From Asterella californica (Eukaryota; Streptophyta; Marchantiopsida; Marchantiales; Aytoniaceae), in the NCBI GenBank assembly GCA_036924285.1, contig JAYKYS010000014.1, positions 5,022,001-5,086,000 of the forward strand: 64,000 nucleotides of DNA, read 5' to 3'. The notes under the pieces are model-generated. The model made no database searches. It saw nothing but the letters and a program-made list of their open reading frames with translations, and was not told where the DNA came from. Below are positions 44,847-57,735 of this stretch, piece after piece; position 1 is the first letter of the stretch; every line of letters begins with the position of its first letter. Position numbers and translations under genes: made by a program.

Positions 44847-47800
44847 CTTAAGAGAATAGAATCAAGTCTGAAGAACGTATTAAAGATGCGATACTAAATA
44901 TCTGGAAAATTTCTCCTCTTTATACTCATATATTTTCATTATCTTTATAGTATATTCGAATATATAAATTTCCTTTATCATGACCTCTCGATGATCAAGA
45001 CCTTTGACGTGCATCCGAAACTTTACATTATTAAATTAGACGATATCCTAAAATACACCGAGTAAATATTAATCTATAGTCCTACACACTCTTGATATCG
45101 GGAGACAGATTAGGAGTCCCATCGTGTAGAATATTCTCATCCTTTTTCATCGATAGGCTTGCATACTGCATACGAGCTGTGGCATTGCATACCGAGTGGA
45201 TTGCCTCATGGTTGACTCTTTTTAGTCATGGAATTTTATTCTTTTTCACCACTAAAAGAAACAAGGAGCTATGCTTGCAATGGAATTGCAAGGCTATGCG
45301 TTAACGATTTATCTATATCTTACTCTTCGTATTTGTTGTCTGGTGTTAACATAAAGCATCCATCCGTTTCGCTACACGGAAAAATATTCCCTCTTCCTGT
45401 CTCGTTTTCACAATCGACGTATAGCTATTCGTTCGGACAGAAGGAAAAGCATGGCAACAGAAGGTGCATAGCAAAACAGTCGTACGTATCTAGGGCTCGT
45501 GCTACAGAAGAAGAGTCAATAAATATCGCGGGAGATAGAACAGAAAGCGGGCCGGTGTACCCGCGTGGTACTAGTTTGTGCAAAAAGGGTACAGGCCGTG
45601 GGCGACAAAAGAAGTAAAGGTGCGAGAGAGCTCTGGACCACGCAAAGGCGCGGGGTCCGCTGGGGCCACGACTGGCTGGCTCCCGAAGAAGAAGAGACCG
45701 CCGATGACGCCTCTTGGGCGATTGCAATGCACCACTGCTGTCTGGCTGGACGCTCGGGCTGTGTGGGCGCAGGGGCAATGGATGCCAGCTGCCCCACTCT
45801 GCTTTTGCTTCCTACGGTAGTCTGTGGATTGACGGAGCGCACTTTCACCTCCTCTTGGCTTTCCTTCCTTTAGACATCTTCCATGTTTACACGAGAGGGA
45901 CTGAAATTCAACGCCCTTTCCACTTTCGACTTACCGCCAGGAGGGAAATGAACGGGATCGAATGAATCTATACTCAGAAAGCTTTCGGTTCGGCTGAGAA
46001 TCCGCAACATGTTTGTAGGCCAGAACATCTCACTCTGTCCTCCATAAAAGGGCCTAGGGATTTGCCCGAGGGCCAAGAGTCAAATCTACCTCTGTGACCA
46101 TGACAGATCTATGCTTCAGTATGATTTAGGTTACCATTGCGCGTGACAATTACAGGTTCGCTGAGATGCGGGAGACGTTTTCCTGTTCCTCCTCTGTTTC
46201 TTTAACTTTCTTATCTGTTGACAATTCAACATGTGTTCTTTTGTTGGAGATAAATCTAGCGGTACTGTGAGTAAAAGGATAGGCGGGCATGTGCAGATAG
46301 GTCCTCAGAATCCACATGCAACAGCGGATCTGTGGTTCTTATATTGGTTCGTCTCATGCAATCTGCTGTAATACTTGATACCGAAAGTCATAAAGTAGTG
46401 GTAGGGTCAATTCCGTTCCAAATCACCTATTGCAGTACATCGACTTCATCACCGGTGGATTGAAGTTCAGATTAGATTCACAGATTAGATCGAGATTTTG
46501 GAACATGTAAAGTAGCTTTGAAGTTGCATGTGGAGCACATCACATGATGTTTTGCCGGCCACGGGAGCTCCCCCATAAGCAATAAATGACTGACAGAGTT
46601 ACGAATTTGGGCCTACGGTATTTACCGAATGTTCAGCTGGTAGGGTGGCCACGAGCTGGACGACCAGCCTGGAGTTGATAGCCCGGCAGGCTGATTTACT
46701 ACATCTAATTTACTACAACTAATCAATCGACATATACTAGACTCCCTTCAAGTTTACTTGTTATGTCTTTAGTTTTCTCCGTTAGTTGGTAGGAGGGGAT
46801 TAATCGTAGCACATGTAAGCAAGAGCGAGCGAGTTGAGAGAATAATTGATAGCCAGATCGTTCGGAAATTTTTCAGGTGCTTGCTATCTCAAGGTGTGGA
46901 ATGAAGACATCAGGTATCTTTCTTCTTCTCCTTCTTCTTTACAAGCGAGGAAAACCTAGAATTTCAAGACATAAGGTGTTTAGCACAGGTGAAATTAGCA
47001 CATGACTATCACATAGTAATCAACATTTTATCAGGTGCTACTCATTTTATTGTACACTCACATATATGTGCTTAGGATATTAGCATTTCTTGGAGCTTCA
47101 CTCTTATGTTTCCGACCGAATATCTTTGGTTCTATAACCATGATATTGTTCTTACCTAGACCGTACATTATTTCTTTGACCTTTCATGCACAGCAATCCA
47201 GATCACTCGTGTTACAAACAGGATGTATTACGAGGAAAAATCAACTGTGCCGGTAAATGTAATCTATGAGGTTGTAGGAAAATAGAGTAATATCTTATAA
47301 GACTTTTTCGGAAACTGTTTACCAAAGAATGAATGATAATTCTAGAGAAAAGTGGACAAATCCATTCAAACATGTCGAAAGATGTTAAGAATTCAAAAGA
47401 AAACTTAGCAATGAAGACTGACTAGATGCAGAACCGAGTTGTTCTTGAACCCCCCGTATGTATACAAGTACTCTTGGTGGCCCCGAGCACCTTTTTTTCG
47501 CGTGTTTGCTTCAGAGAACTCTGAAATTAGACCTCTATGCAGAAAATGGTTTTGGTGATTATTTCTTCATCAGAGTATGTAATCTGTGAAATAGTCTCTT
47601 CTCTAGTTTTACAAGTAATGATTTATCTCAAAAAAAACTGTTTAGTATTGATAGAGAAATGTTAATATAAAGATATCAAAGTTTCTTGGAACAGAAGAGA
47701 ATTTTTCTCTCAACCTCAAAGTAAACTCAGAGAAAAAAGAGAATATTCCTTTTCATACCTTTAAACCCATGCCGGGGGTTTAAGTACCAAACTGGAGAAG

Positions 47801-50800
47801 AAGCTCATTCTTTCAACTTCTGTAGTCATCAGTGGGAAAGAAAAGATCCGAAGGTTCACTTGCAACAGAATTGTAGTTAGAAAAAATGTTTTATTGTAAC
47901 ATGTGATGGTACTTCTATAAAATGGAAGTGTGGTCATAGTCTGGAAAATAAATTTCAGAAAATGAAGATGAAACTGAAAGATTTATCAAGTTTACAACCT
48001 TGGAATCTGAAAACAATACTAGCACTAATGATCAAGTAGGTTGAAACGTACTTGAAATACATAACACCAACAAACCAAAACTTCGATGGCCATCACATGA
48101 CTCATGATATGTAAAAGATAAATTGATATAAATTGATGATTTCTGCGGTCAAATTACAAATACTTATATACACTCAATAATCATTCATGAGTGAATTCTT
48201 ATAAAATAATAGAAGTAGTAATAATCCCCCGTGATTTCTTCCAACTTTCAACGTACGACGGTTAACCATGCAAAAGCATCGCAATAATAAACAGAAATGG
48301 AAAGGCAGGTCCACCATCAACCGGCTGTCGTGCTGAGATTGCCGGCCAGAGTCCGGCATCATGTGAACAGTGAACCCGCCATGGACAATAGAGGACTGTT
48401 TGATGTAGGCTTACTGGTTGGGTCCGCATACCCTGCTTTACAAGGTGGGCTCATCCTCAGATGTTCCGCATGAAATCTTACAGCGCAAAATCCAAGGAAC
48501 GAGGATTGCTCATCATCTTCACACCCATGTCTGCCGTTTTGCGGCTCCAGATGTGCGGACAAAAGTGCAGGGCAATGCATGCTAGATATACAGCAAGCAA
48601 GTCATGTTACGCACCGGCCAAGTAACTTTCGTACATGTGACTTCCTAAAATGGGTTGAGAGTCCGGAAGAGAGGAATTCTTGACTTCAATTTGGGAGTCC
48701 AGGGGTTTCTCCAACGTCTGAGATTGTAGCAGAATGCATAATGCTACAAATTAGGGCAACTCTCTACTCATGTTGGTAAGACTGCACTGCAAGATCCATC
48801 AAGAAATAGAGATGTGCTACTGAGTTTCGGACTGGAGAATGTCAACCACAGACACGAGTGGGACTCCAGGGCGGACAAGAAGAGAGAATATCGCGAGAAC
48901 GTGTACATGTCCAGTCCAAACTGAACAACAACAGACACTGCCTCAAATTTAGATCTGCTCGAATGGGAGATAGCACGGATTTGGCAAACGATTTTCAACG
49001 CATGGCCAGCAAGTCTTATTTTGGTTCAAAGGAACACCGCCAGCTTTGGTTGAAGCGTTGATATCTATGAAGTCAATCATTTCCCAGTGCTGTTCCAGAG
49101 AAGTTGATGAGGCTTTCCGCAAGACTGGGCCAGGAACGAATGGAACCTTTATGCATCGTTGAACTCACGGTACATGGTTCCTCCGGATTCTCGTGTAAAG
49201 GTAATTGTATTGCAAGCAGCCAAACTCAAAGGCTGATAGACAGTAACAGGCCCTTTCCATGGACTACGCAAAGGTGATGGGTGATCTTTGGATAAATTTC
49301 TTCTCTTTCGCCGCATTTACCACTCCCCGTCGGGCGGTAATAGTTATGGGAAACCGCAGCAGGCGAAAGTACTTACGCTGAGATGATCGCAATTAGAAGT
49401 GCGACCTTTGATTATGAAGACCCTCGTCAGGGTACTCGGAGGAGACCATACCTGTGGTCAGTCTTGCTTTCGGTCATTCTGTAGGGACATATCTAATCGC
49501 TCACACTATGCACCGAGCATATCTAGGTCGGTGAGATTTTCCCTCGTAGTTCTAGTTCGCAAGACTTTACATTCCGGAGTAAATTAGCTGATATAGATAA
49601 CACATAATTGACATACTATTCAGTTGAAGCTCAGGGGTTACGATTGCCCCCCTAAATATAGTTGACAACGTAAATACCTTTCTCCATTTTAGGTTGCTGC
49701 AAGCTCTTCGAGATGCAGGGTGACAAATGTGATCCTCTTCACGTTTCCGTCCCATTCCATGCCTTGTATTCTGGGAGTGGTGGAGCTGCTGACATCAGGA
49801 CTTCACGTTCTTTATCAGCTTCATTCTTGGCTTGTCAACAAGAATGCAACTCGCCCCAAGTATCTATACAATACAGGTAACAGGATGGTTGAGTTCCGGT
49901 ATCCATTGAGAACACTACGAACACCCTGATTGGCGCTTGAATTTCTATCTGGTCTTCGCTTACCACGTGTAATCTTGCTCTGCTCCAATCCTATCCACTG
50001 AGGACTCAGTGAGGAGAACCAATCTATAAACACCTAGTATTAGGGGGCGAGGTTTGCATCTCCTTGTTCATCTTCAGCTTCTCAATACCAGTCTGAACAT
50101 GCGTCTTGCATGCATGAAGAAGCTTTTGGAACCATTCTAGTGCATACATTTATATCTGACATACAGCTAGCTTTTGATCATGACGCACTCCAGTATTTGC
50201 TTCACCTCCATGCACACTTATCAATGGTGAATGTCTTTTACAGCATTATTACCGAGTGTTGCAATAATAAGCATGGTAAACTAGATTGGGCAACCTCCAC
50301 AAGTACAAAGGAAACTAGAATAATCAGCTCAAGCGGAAGCGGATGTGCCCTCAGCAGTCAAACGTGGAATACCTATGGAGCAAGAGAGGAGCCTTCAGCC
50401 TTCCGTGCGGTAAGTGGTTATGGAGAAACAGTGAAGATGTGAGAGGTGTTTTAGTGCAACAGCTGGAGTCGTTCTTTCGGGGACACTGTCTCAGGAATTT
50501 GTCAATGGCTTTTTAACCGAAATATCTGGTCTTGTGCGCAACCGAAATATCTGGCCTAAATAGTTGTCCCTTCCGTACACCGCTCAAAAAGGGAACTGCT
50601 GGTTCTGTAGTTCTTGTCCTTTATTCTGACTGAAAGGAAACCTAGTTGTGTTGTTGAGCAAGGAGCTCCGCATGTAAGAGAAAGCCAGATGCAACGGGAC
50701 GTCTGAACTCGGAAGCTGAACCATTTGCTGAGCAGTTACCGGAAGTACAGGAGACAACGCAGATACTGTCATGGTCAGTGTAAGAGAGAGAGTCACAACA

Positions 50801-51282
50801 GCTACAGAGGCTGCTACGCCATTAGCAACAACAAAACAAAGCCACTCACGCGATTCAGAAGTCTCCCTCGACACAGAAGGTTCTCGTGTGGCAAGTCTGA
50901 AGTGACCGAAGTTCACACTCTTCAGAGACTGAACACTGACCTTCGCTCTGTTACTATCGGAATGTGTTTATGTTTTCCTCTGAAGCGAAACAATGGCAGG
51001 ATACCGTACTGAGAATTTTCTTGGACAGTATAAGTAGAGATTCTGCAGTTTAGAGGACTTCCTTGGATATAACACGACATGATCATGGCTAGGACTCAAG
51101 AGTATAGAGGATGCTGCTAGGAACGGAAGTACGGTTTACAATTGGGTAGTGTTCTAGTTGTTAGTATACTACACTATACTAGCATAGTGCTCCTGGGGTT
51201 TGCAGAAGGTTCCGTATACTCCAGAGTCCACACCATTCGAGTGAGGTTCCACTTCAGCCTTCGCCTTCCAGTGTTCGCTCGC

Positions 51283-51347
51283 AAATTGTTAATTATCAGC
51301 CTTACTTACTGATAATTAACAATTTTTACTTACTAACTTACTTATTA

Positions 51348-51383
<36 letters not shown>
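51283..51383. repeat. Perfect 17-bp hairpin followed by a (CT)17 microsatellite
   Basis: AAATTGTTAATTATCAG (51283-51299), 9-nt loop, CTGATAATTAACAATTT (51309-51325). An uninterrupted CT run follows at 51350-51383. Confidence 0.9.
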
Positions 51384-51385
<2 letters not shown>

Positions 51386-51587
51386 CATAGGACTGATCTG
51401 TGAGTTTCTTATGTCCTCATACCTGGACTGGACTAGCCTACATTTCTTTTGGTTCTTAGGTTTGTAAGTTCCTTGTACCTCTATATGTCACCTTTGTAAG
51501 TCTATTTACACTTGCCACTCGTCTCTTTCACTGACTCTTCCTGTCGTTCTAGCAAGCTGCCTTAGGACACTGCGAGTTATTGACAAG

Positions 51588-51619
51588 ATATATATATATA
51601 TATCTCTCTCTCTCTCTCT
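51588..51619 (+). repeat. Compound (AT)n(TC)n microsatellite
   Basis: About 8 AT units pass directly into about 8 TC units. Confidence 0.9.
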
Positions 51620-52531
51620 TACTTCCCGTTATCAGATGTATTCGTTTTGTTTTCGGAAGTATCTTTTTCATCATGGATATATATGTTTCCCATTCATCCT
51701 ATGAGTGCGTTACTTCCATCTCATGCACATCCTTTCACAGTTCTTTATGTAGGTTATATTATTCTCCTCTTAGAGCGGACTCTGATGAAAGAAGAGATTT
51801 GGTAGATCATAAGATGGAATTATGAACTACACAACACAAAACCATAAACAAAGAGGAGTTGAATGAGAGTTTTTCTCACCAATATTTTATTACTTGCATC
51901 TTATAATACATTGTCGGGGTACTGTCTAGGATGGACATTATTTCAATGAAAAGTTGAAATCAAATTAAATGTAGAGTATCAGAAGGTACAACGAAAACCT
52001 CGATGTATACACTACAGTATGAGATTCAATCTCGAATTAAACTTGTGTTTTCTTTTGTTTAATGTCTAGGACATTTTTAATTATTTCGAGAATTTCCCTG
52101 TTGAATCGTACTGTCACGTCATTAGACCTCCTCTGATCACCAATTTGAATATTTCTTCATATAGACAGTCTGCATTTCAGATTTCAACAACTCGATTTCC
52201 AACGCATATATTCTCAGTAGTTATGAGCACAGTCAGTTATTAAACCGCCCTATATGCATCGAGTGGTTCGAGCAATATACTATTATATTTAATATTGTAT
52301 ATACTTATCGTTTAAAATTAACTATTATTATCACTTACAAGGGTGAACAACCACTAACAACAACCAAGTACTAGCTAATCAAAACGTCAACAACTAAGTA
52401 AATGTCACCCACATACCCAGTCCTCTTCGTTGTAATGGTAAGGTCAAAGAACACCATATTACTAAGTTGTCGTCATAAACTTTTATGTATGTTATCGAGA
52501 GCGTGCATATTTCACCTAAGAAGACGTCTAT

Positions 52532-52577
52532 GAGTTCAATTTAATACCTAACCAAGGTTAGGTACGAAATTAAACTC
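52532..52577. repeat. Hairpin related to the double-hairpin repeat
   Basis: GAGTTCAATTTAATACCTAACC (52532-52553), AA, then 52556-52577 pairing at 19 of 22. The inner stem TACCTAACC/GGTTAGGTA is shared with 38139-38190. The second hairpin of the family is not seen here. Confidence 0.75.
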
Positions 52578-53190
52578 ACATTGAATTAATGTATTAATAA
52601 TTACAGTTTTCAAACTTGTATAATTTGAAACGAGATAGTCGACTAAGGACGTATGATTTATCTCATGCTCTCCCCGTGATGCTAACAATTAATATTTATA
52701 TAAATTTATGATTATTTTTATCTATTTGTTATATAATTTTTATTTAATATTTATATAATTCTCCGATTACAACAAGTGAGCAAAGGTTTCCATGGTTAAG
52801 TTTGACTCTTCTCGCAACTGTAGATCTAGCTATTACATAATAATTACATAAAAACCAAATTAGTTTATCATCTTAAGGTAGAATTACCATCTAATGCTTA
52901 TTATTTGAGGTTTAAATTTTGAGATTTTTGTGAGCACCCCATGCAATACCTTCCGCTTATTTTGTGAATCCACACGTGAAAGACAATTTATATGCAAGGA
53001 CAAGAAAACGTTTAAGACATATTTCAAATGAATGTGGAACGGAAAAGGAAGGCAAGTAAGACGATACTATGTAATTAATTCTTTGGCACCAGAGGACAAT
53101 AACCTCTTACTTTGAAAGAAGGAATATTTTTGAACACTACTATACAACAATAGAAAACATTAAATTATATAAAATAACTCAAATAGATAG

Positions 53191-53223
53191 AAATAGAAAT
53201 AGAAATAGAAATAGAAATAGAAA
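53191..53223 (+). repeat. (AAATAG)n microsatellite
   Basis: Five and a half perfect AAATAG units, preceded by imperfect ones. Confidence 0.9.
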
Positions 53224-53780
53224 CTGTAGAAAATAATACGCATGCAAGGAATGTCAAACAATTTTGGAATGCGAAATAACATGCAAGTGGAAGACGTGTT
53301 TAAACTTGTCAATAATTCAATAGTACTTTCTTAAAGCTATGCACTAAGTTATTACTATTAACCAATGATAAGAGAAGTTTTCATCTTATCTTTTTGAATT
53401 GTCTTCCACAAGGGATAATTACTTGTTCACACCTTCAACTTTCATTTGATCACACCCTCAGACTCATAGATGTCCCTTCGTCACACCCTCCATCATGTTT
53501 CCAGTGTTCGTTCGCCGTGGTATCCTTGCTGGAGTTCACCAGTTGTATTCAGTATATTCGTGGTGGGGTCAGACTGAATGGAAATAAATCGTTATTCAAT
53601 AAACTCTCGACGATAGAGAGTCGCATGTTGCGCGGTATGTGTTCAGGTATACATGAGGTATCTGGCTATGGAGAAACGTTTGATTGGAGTGAATGAAGTG
53701 TACGTAAACCCACACAAATAATCGTTTATTAACGCTTTTCCTTCACGTCACACTATATAGAAAATATACAAACAACCTCT

Positions 53781-54400
53781 TTTGGAGTCCACAGTGTCAG
53801 TTTTCCTAAATCTAATTCTTCTCAACTGGATGGGAGACCTCCAAAAAACTCGTCAAAAATGCTACCCAGAAGTACCAAAACCGAGCTCCTTATCAAAAGT
53901 TGCACTCTCCAAAGTAACCTCACAAAGCATAGACTTTGCAGAAATCTACTTTCAAGCGAAAGTAGATCATTGCAAAGTCTCCCAAGCTCCTTGTAATCCT
54001 GACCTGTGAAGCTAAGTAGAAAATTCTCAATGAGAGCTTTCCGATGCCACAAAAATCATCAAAAACAGAAACTCTTATGTAGTGCTACACCTCGTCAAAG
54101 TTAACTACTTCCTCAAATACGAAAAGGTCACGGTAATCTACTTTCCTGCAAAAGTAGATCCCCTCAAGTTTTTTCCCAAGTGACCCAAAAGTTTGATTCC
54201 ATGGTGTGATAGCTCTCATCGAGAGCTTTTCAACAAGATGAAAATTGTTCAAAACGGAGATCTGTGACCAATGTTATGGTCTTTCGAAGACGTCAGATCC
54301 CTCTCTTTCACAAATCTCGTAGAGATATACTTTCGAGCGAAAGTCGATTACTGCCAACTTGGTTGATCCAATTAAGCTGACGTTACCCAACTCACGAGGA
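53781..54400. repeat. Diverged tandem modules of about 190 bp with a hairpin each
   Basis: Hairpins built on ATCTACTTTC/GAAAGTAGAT lie at 53944-53967, 54136-54159 and 54325-54348 (spacings 192 and 189). Between them a second shared motif recurs (TCTCAATGAGAGCTTT, then CTCTCATCGAGAGCTTTT). The arrangement suggests part of an old minus-strand LTR. No gene is supported; the ORFs 53782-54009 and 53822-54052 overlap on opposite strands. Confidence 0.65.
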
Positions 54401-54959
54401 TTCTTTTTTGAGCAAATTTTCCTGCTCAAAAATCGGTAGCCTAACGGCATTAAATCTCAAAATCAAACTTTTGGTTAATTTGTCGGTTTATATACTTTCT
54501 GAAAAGCTATCTCTTTTGCTCACCTCGGACCATGTGTCATCGTCCATAGTCACCAAGTGTCCTGCATGCAAATCGTCAAATGACACACATGCAATTTTAT
54601 CACGTGCCAGTCTTGCATATCGGCACCTCAGCCACAAGTCCAAGTCAGCATCATCACAGTCAACAGCGACATGTTAGCAGTTTGTGACATTAGCACTTGT
54701 GACATTAGCATTTCAACCTAGTCATCAATACCATGTCACATTTAGATGTCATGTTAGCAAACTGCCACCTCAGCATGACACGTGTAAGTGTCCATCAATT
54801 TCATGAGACCACGTCACGAATGCTGCCATGTCAGCAATCGTGATAGTCGAAATCTTAAATCTTTTGAATCATATAACTTCTTCTTTGTAATTCAATTGTA
54901 GTGTCATGAATTGACTCTTACATGCATTATCACTCCAAAGATGCTCATAGGACTAAAAA
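54401..54959. other. Non-coding segment with short recurring motifs
   Basis: Recurrent TGCTGACATGGCA-type and TTGTGACATTAGCA words (for example twice within 54678-54708). No gene is recognised. A piece at 54935-54958 (CATTATCACTCCAAAG...) resembles the LTR-C start region near 26180-26213 on the plus strand. Confidence 0.4.
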
Positions 54960-55142
54960 TGCGCAGATGAAGCCCTTGATTGCATAAACACCAAGAATGA
55001 AAAGCTTGGTCCCTCGATCGTGAAGAACAATCCAACTTCAAGTTGCAGACGAACAAAATTTGACGTAAGCATCTTCTTACGAGTCAATTTTGCTCACATT
55101 TCTCAAATCGTCCAATGAAACTTCGTAACATCTTCAATTTCT
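54960..55142 (-). repeat. LTR-C-like fragment, minus strand
   Basis: Read on the minus strand, AAATTGAAGATG...GAAGTTTCATTGGACGATTT and the following TTCACGATCGAGGGACCAAG, CTTGGTGTTTATGCAATCAA match LTR-C at about 26870-27055. It is fused directly to the broken integrase of MT-Ty3 copy 2. Confidence 0.7.
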
Positions 55143-56047
55143 GCACATCCCAGTCTCCCAAATGGCCCTTCTGCAAGCCATACTTGCGCAATCCTCTCTT
55201 CACCGTCTGAACTACCCTCTCCGCCAAACCATCCGTCTCCGGATGATCTCGAGATGTAATCCGATGATCAATCAGCGCATGATCACACAAGGCTTGAAAC
55301 TCACCAAGAAACTCTATACCTTGGTCTGTCAGCACTTCAGCTGGTGCTCCAAAATGACTCAGCACTCGATCACGTATGCCGTCCCTTCACTCGTCTTGTC
55401 TGGTAATGCCACCAACTCAATCCACTTGGAGAAGTGCTCCACCATCACCAACACATACCGGTGGTGACGTACGGTCAACGATAAGAGTCCCACAAAATCC
55501 AAACTCCAACGATAACCCAACCCCATAATCGGTAAGGGGTGTAACTGTGGAGTAGGAGCATTAAATGATGCTCGTACTCGATCACAAACCACACATCGTG
55601 CGACAAACTGTTGCACATCGACGTGTATACCACGCCACCAATCTATCCTTGGAGTAAGCTATGCGTACGCTTCACTCCAAAATGTCCCAACTCCTCATGG
55701 GCATGTCGTACTAACTGTGCCCTCTGGGATGGATGTGGCACTATTCGTACCCTCCCATCACCCCACACTCGAAGTACATGTCGTCCTTCTCGTCGAAATC
55801 TCTTCGCTCGTTGAAGGACACGATCTCGCTCCTTGGTACTTACTACGCCTATTATCACACCAGTACATAGATACTCCATCACGGTCACATCATCATGGAT
55901 ATCTCGCTGGTCTGGAACACCATCTCCACCCTCAAGATCTGGAGACTCATCATCTACTCTCTGACCAGAGAAAGATACGACTTTGCCCTCCATACTAGAA
56001 TTCATGGCCAACACACAAAGAAAGGCAGATGGATGCCACCCTGACAC
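55143..56047 (-). pseudogene. Integrase of MT-Ty3 copy 2, 3'-truncated
   Basis: 55643-56047 holds the N-terminal part: L-V-R-H-A-H-E-E-L-G-H-F-G begins the HHCC module, which finishes with C-V-V-C-D in 55359-55616. The core has W-S-L-D-F-V-G-L-L near 55490, V-L-T-D-Q-G-I-E-F-L near 55325 and H-P-E-T-D-G-L-A-E-R-V near 55240, so the three catalytic acids are present. Frame changes occur near 55630 and 55370. The C-terminal domain is replaced by LTR-C-like sequence at 55142. The reading G-L-L replaces G-P-L of copy 1. Confidence 0.8.
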
Positions 56048-56662
56048 TATCTCCTCATCAACCTCGTCTTACCATCGAGCCCTAGTTTGATCCTGCTGAC
56101 TCGTGCATGGATTGTGACTCAATCCATGGACATCTAGGTTTGCAACTCCAGGTCTATGTACTACCTGAAAGTCATACTATTGTAAGATCAGAGCTGATCG
56201 TGCAAGCTTCCCTATAAGCTTGTCGGACTCCATCAATCACTTGAGCGGCTGGTGATCAATGATGAGAGTAAAAGGGTTCTCAAACAGATAACATCGAAAG
56301 TGTGCAACAGCCCACACTGTCGTCAAACACTCTCCCTCATACGAACTATACCTCACCTCCACTGAATTGTTGGAGCGATTGACATACGTCACCACGAACT
56401 CCTTTTTCTCATCATCATGCTGAGTCAGCACTACTCCAAGTCCCAACATACTCCAATCGGTGTGCAGTTGGAAAGGACGCCCCCTAACAGGTCTCCTCAA
56501 GATGAGAGCAGATGTCAATCTATCCTTGAGCTCTACGAAAACTCCCTCCTGCTCATCTCCCCAATGCCACTCCTGGTCCACCTTCATCAGCTTGGTCAAT
56601 GGCTTCGCAATTGCACTAAACCCCTTCACGTATCGACGATAGAAGTTCGTCAAACCAAACAA
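56048..56662 (-). pseudogene. RNase H and RT connection of MT-Ty3 copy 2
   Basis: F-G-L-T-N-F-Y-R-R-Y-V-K-G-F starts the connection domain at 56660. Q-L-H-T-D-W-S-M-L-G-L-G carries the first catalytic Asp, Y-S-S-Y-E-G-E-C-L-T-T-V-W the Glu, and I-I-D-H-Q-P-L-K the next Asp. TGA at 56237-56239 ends the long frame where copy 1 reads W-L-M-E; homology continues to about 56090 (N-L-D-V-H-G-L-S). It is less damaged than in copy 1. Confidence 0.8.
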
Positions 56663-57557
56663 ATGCTCGAACTCGATTCACATCTGTGGGGCGTGGGATA
56701 CGTGCAATAGCCTCAACCTTCGTCTGTTGAACACCCAACCCACCTGGATAGATGGTGTGGCCCAGATACTCTACCAACTCCTGGAAGAATTTACACTTCC
56801 CAAGGTGTAACTTCAACCCATGAGCTCTCAATCGCTCGAACACATCCCGTAAGTGTCTCTCGTGCTCCTCCACTATAGCACTATAGACTAAGATGTCGTC
56901 AATATAACATCTGACAAAATCCAATCCTGCTAGGATTCTGTCCATCACCCTTTGGAACTCAGCAGGGGCGTTCTTCAACCCAAATGGTAAGAACCGCCAC
57001 TGATATAAACAATCCTTGCTGTGAGAGTCAATTCCTCAGAATGTTGTCTTGGACTTATCTTCTTCTCTCACTGGCAACTGATGATACCATGCTCGAAGAT
57101 CCAAAGTACTGAAGACCTTCACATGTCCCACTGCATCAAAGATCTTCTCAGGTGCCGGCATGGCATACTTATCAGACTTCGTCTGCCGATTGATAAGACG
57201 GTAGTCCCCACACATCCGCCTATCAGTGTAGTTGCCATACATATCCTTCTTGGCTGGCATAACTGTGGCAGATGCATACTCTCCATGCGACATCTCCACC
57301 AACCCAGCCTCCAACAAGTCTTGAGTCCTACTCTGGATCAAGGCTCTCTCCATGTCATTATACCTGTAAGGACGTCAAAAGATTGACGTGTCATTAGCCA
57401 AGTCGATCTGTATACCATGTCCCTTCAAGGTACCCAAATCCTTCATACTTAAGGCAAAACAATTCGTGTAGCTCTTCAGGAATCTTTGAACTCTTCGTCT
57501 CTCTTCTCTTATAAGCTTGGGTCCAATCTCCGATTCCCAAGTATCCTCTGTCACCAT
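56616..57557 (-). pseudogene. Reverse transcriptase of MT-Ty3 copy 2
   Basis: Three pieces: 57375-57557 (start of RT with L-K-G-H-G-I-Q-I-D-L-A-N-D-T), 57036-57353 (R-M-C-G-D-Y-R-L-I-N, F-S-T-L-D-L-R-A-W-Y-H-Q-L) and 56616-56978 (K-N-A-P-A-E-F-Q-R-V-M-D, catalytic C-Y-I-D-D-I-L-V-Y, then H-L-G-K-C-K-F-F-Q-E-L). Small indels near 57365 and 57000 separate them. It is the best source for the region that is frameshifted in copy 1 between the YIDD box and the thumb. Confidence 0.85.
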
Positions 57558-57731
57558 GATAGAGGTAGAAGACGAAGTCGTTGACTGCTATCTTGCAATC
57601 TCTGGAGCAATTTCCTTCTGCTCACCACCAACAACCTCCACCGCTACTGTGCGAAAAGCTTCTGCAGTTCTAGCTGCAAGCTCCACACTCTATCCTACCA
57701 CATCCCATGATGTCCAAGGATGACGAACTCC

Positions 57732-57735
57732 ACGT
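57732..57735. repeat. Target-site duplication ACGT, left copy (LTR-D)
   Basis: ACGT precedes TGTCGTG and again follows the LTR end CGACA at 59064-59067. MT-Ty3 copy 1 has one uninterrupted site (GGCACGTGGAGTTCG near 18883). Confidence 0.9.

Larger units (their letters stand above)
36131..53780. other. AT-rich intergenic region without recognisable genes
   Basis: About 17.6 kb with only short ORFs. A GC-richer island (45440-45850) has overlapping ORFs on both strands without motifs. Supported contents are listed separately: tandem duplications (36801-36916, 44534-44846), hairpins (38139-38229, 39913-39939, 40491-40524, 51283-51325, 52532-52577), an inverted repeat (43240-43367) and microsatellites (51350-51383, 51588-51619, 53191-53223). 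No LTR pair or transposase was seen. Confidence 0.5.

Noticed and set aside
45228..45965. Cluster of overlapping ORFs up to 129 codons in a GC-richer island
   Set aside because: ORFs overlap on both strands, lack any recognisable motif and have no plausible splice structure; they are explained by local GC content.
46630..46700. tRNA gene
   Set aside because: GTTCAGCTGGTAGG resembles a D-arm, but the D-stem does not pair, no anticodon arm is convincing and the T-loop word is poor.
53191..53223. CRISPR-like array
   Set aside because: Simple hexanucleotide microsatellite without spacers; eukaryotic context.
50110..53696. Related genes suggested by the shared peptide end S-G-Y-G-E-T (50410-50430 and 53665-53685)
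   Set aside because: Only about 15 bp (TATGGAGAAAC and flanks) are shared; the remainder does not align by eye. Perhaps a repeat end, but not supported as a gene.
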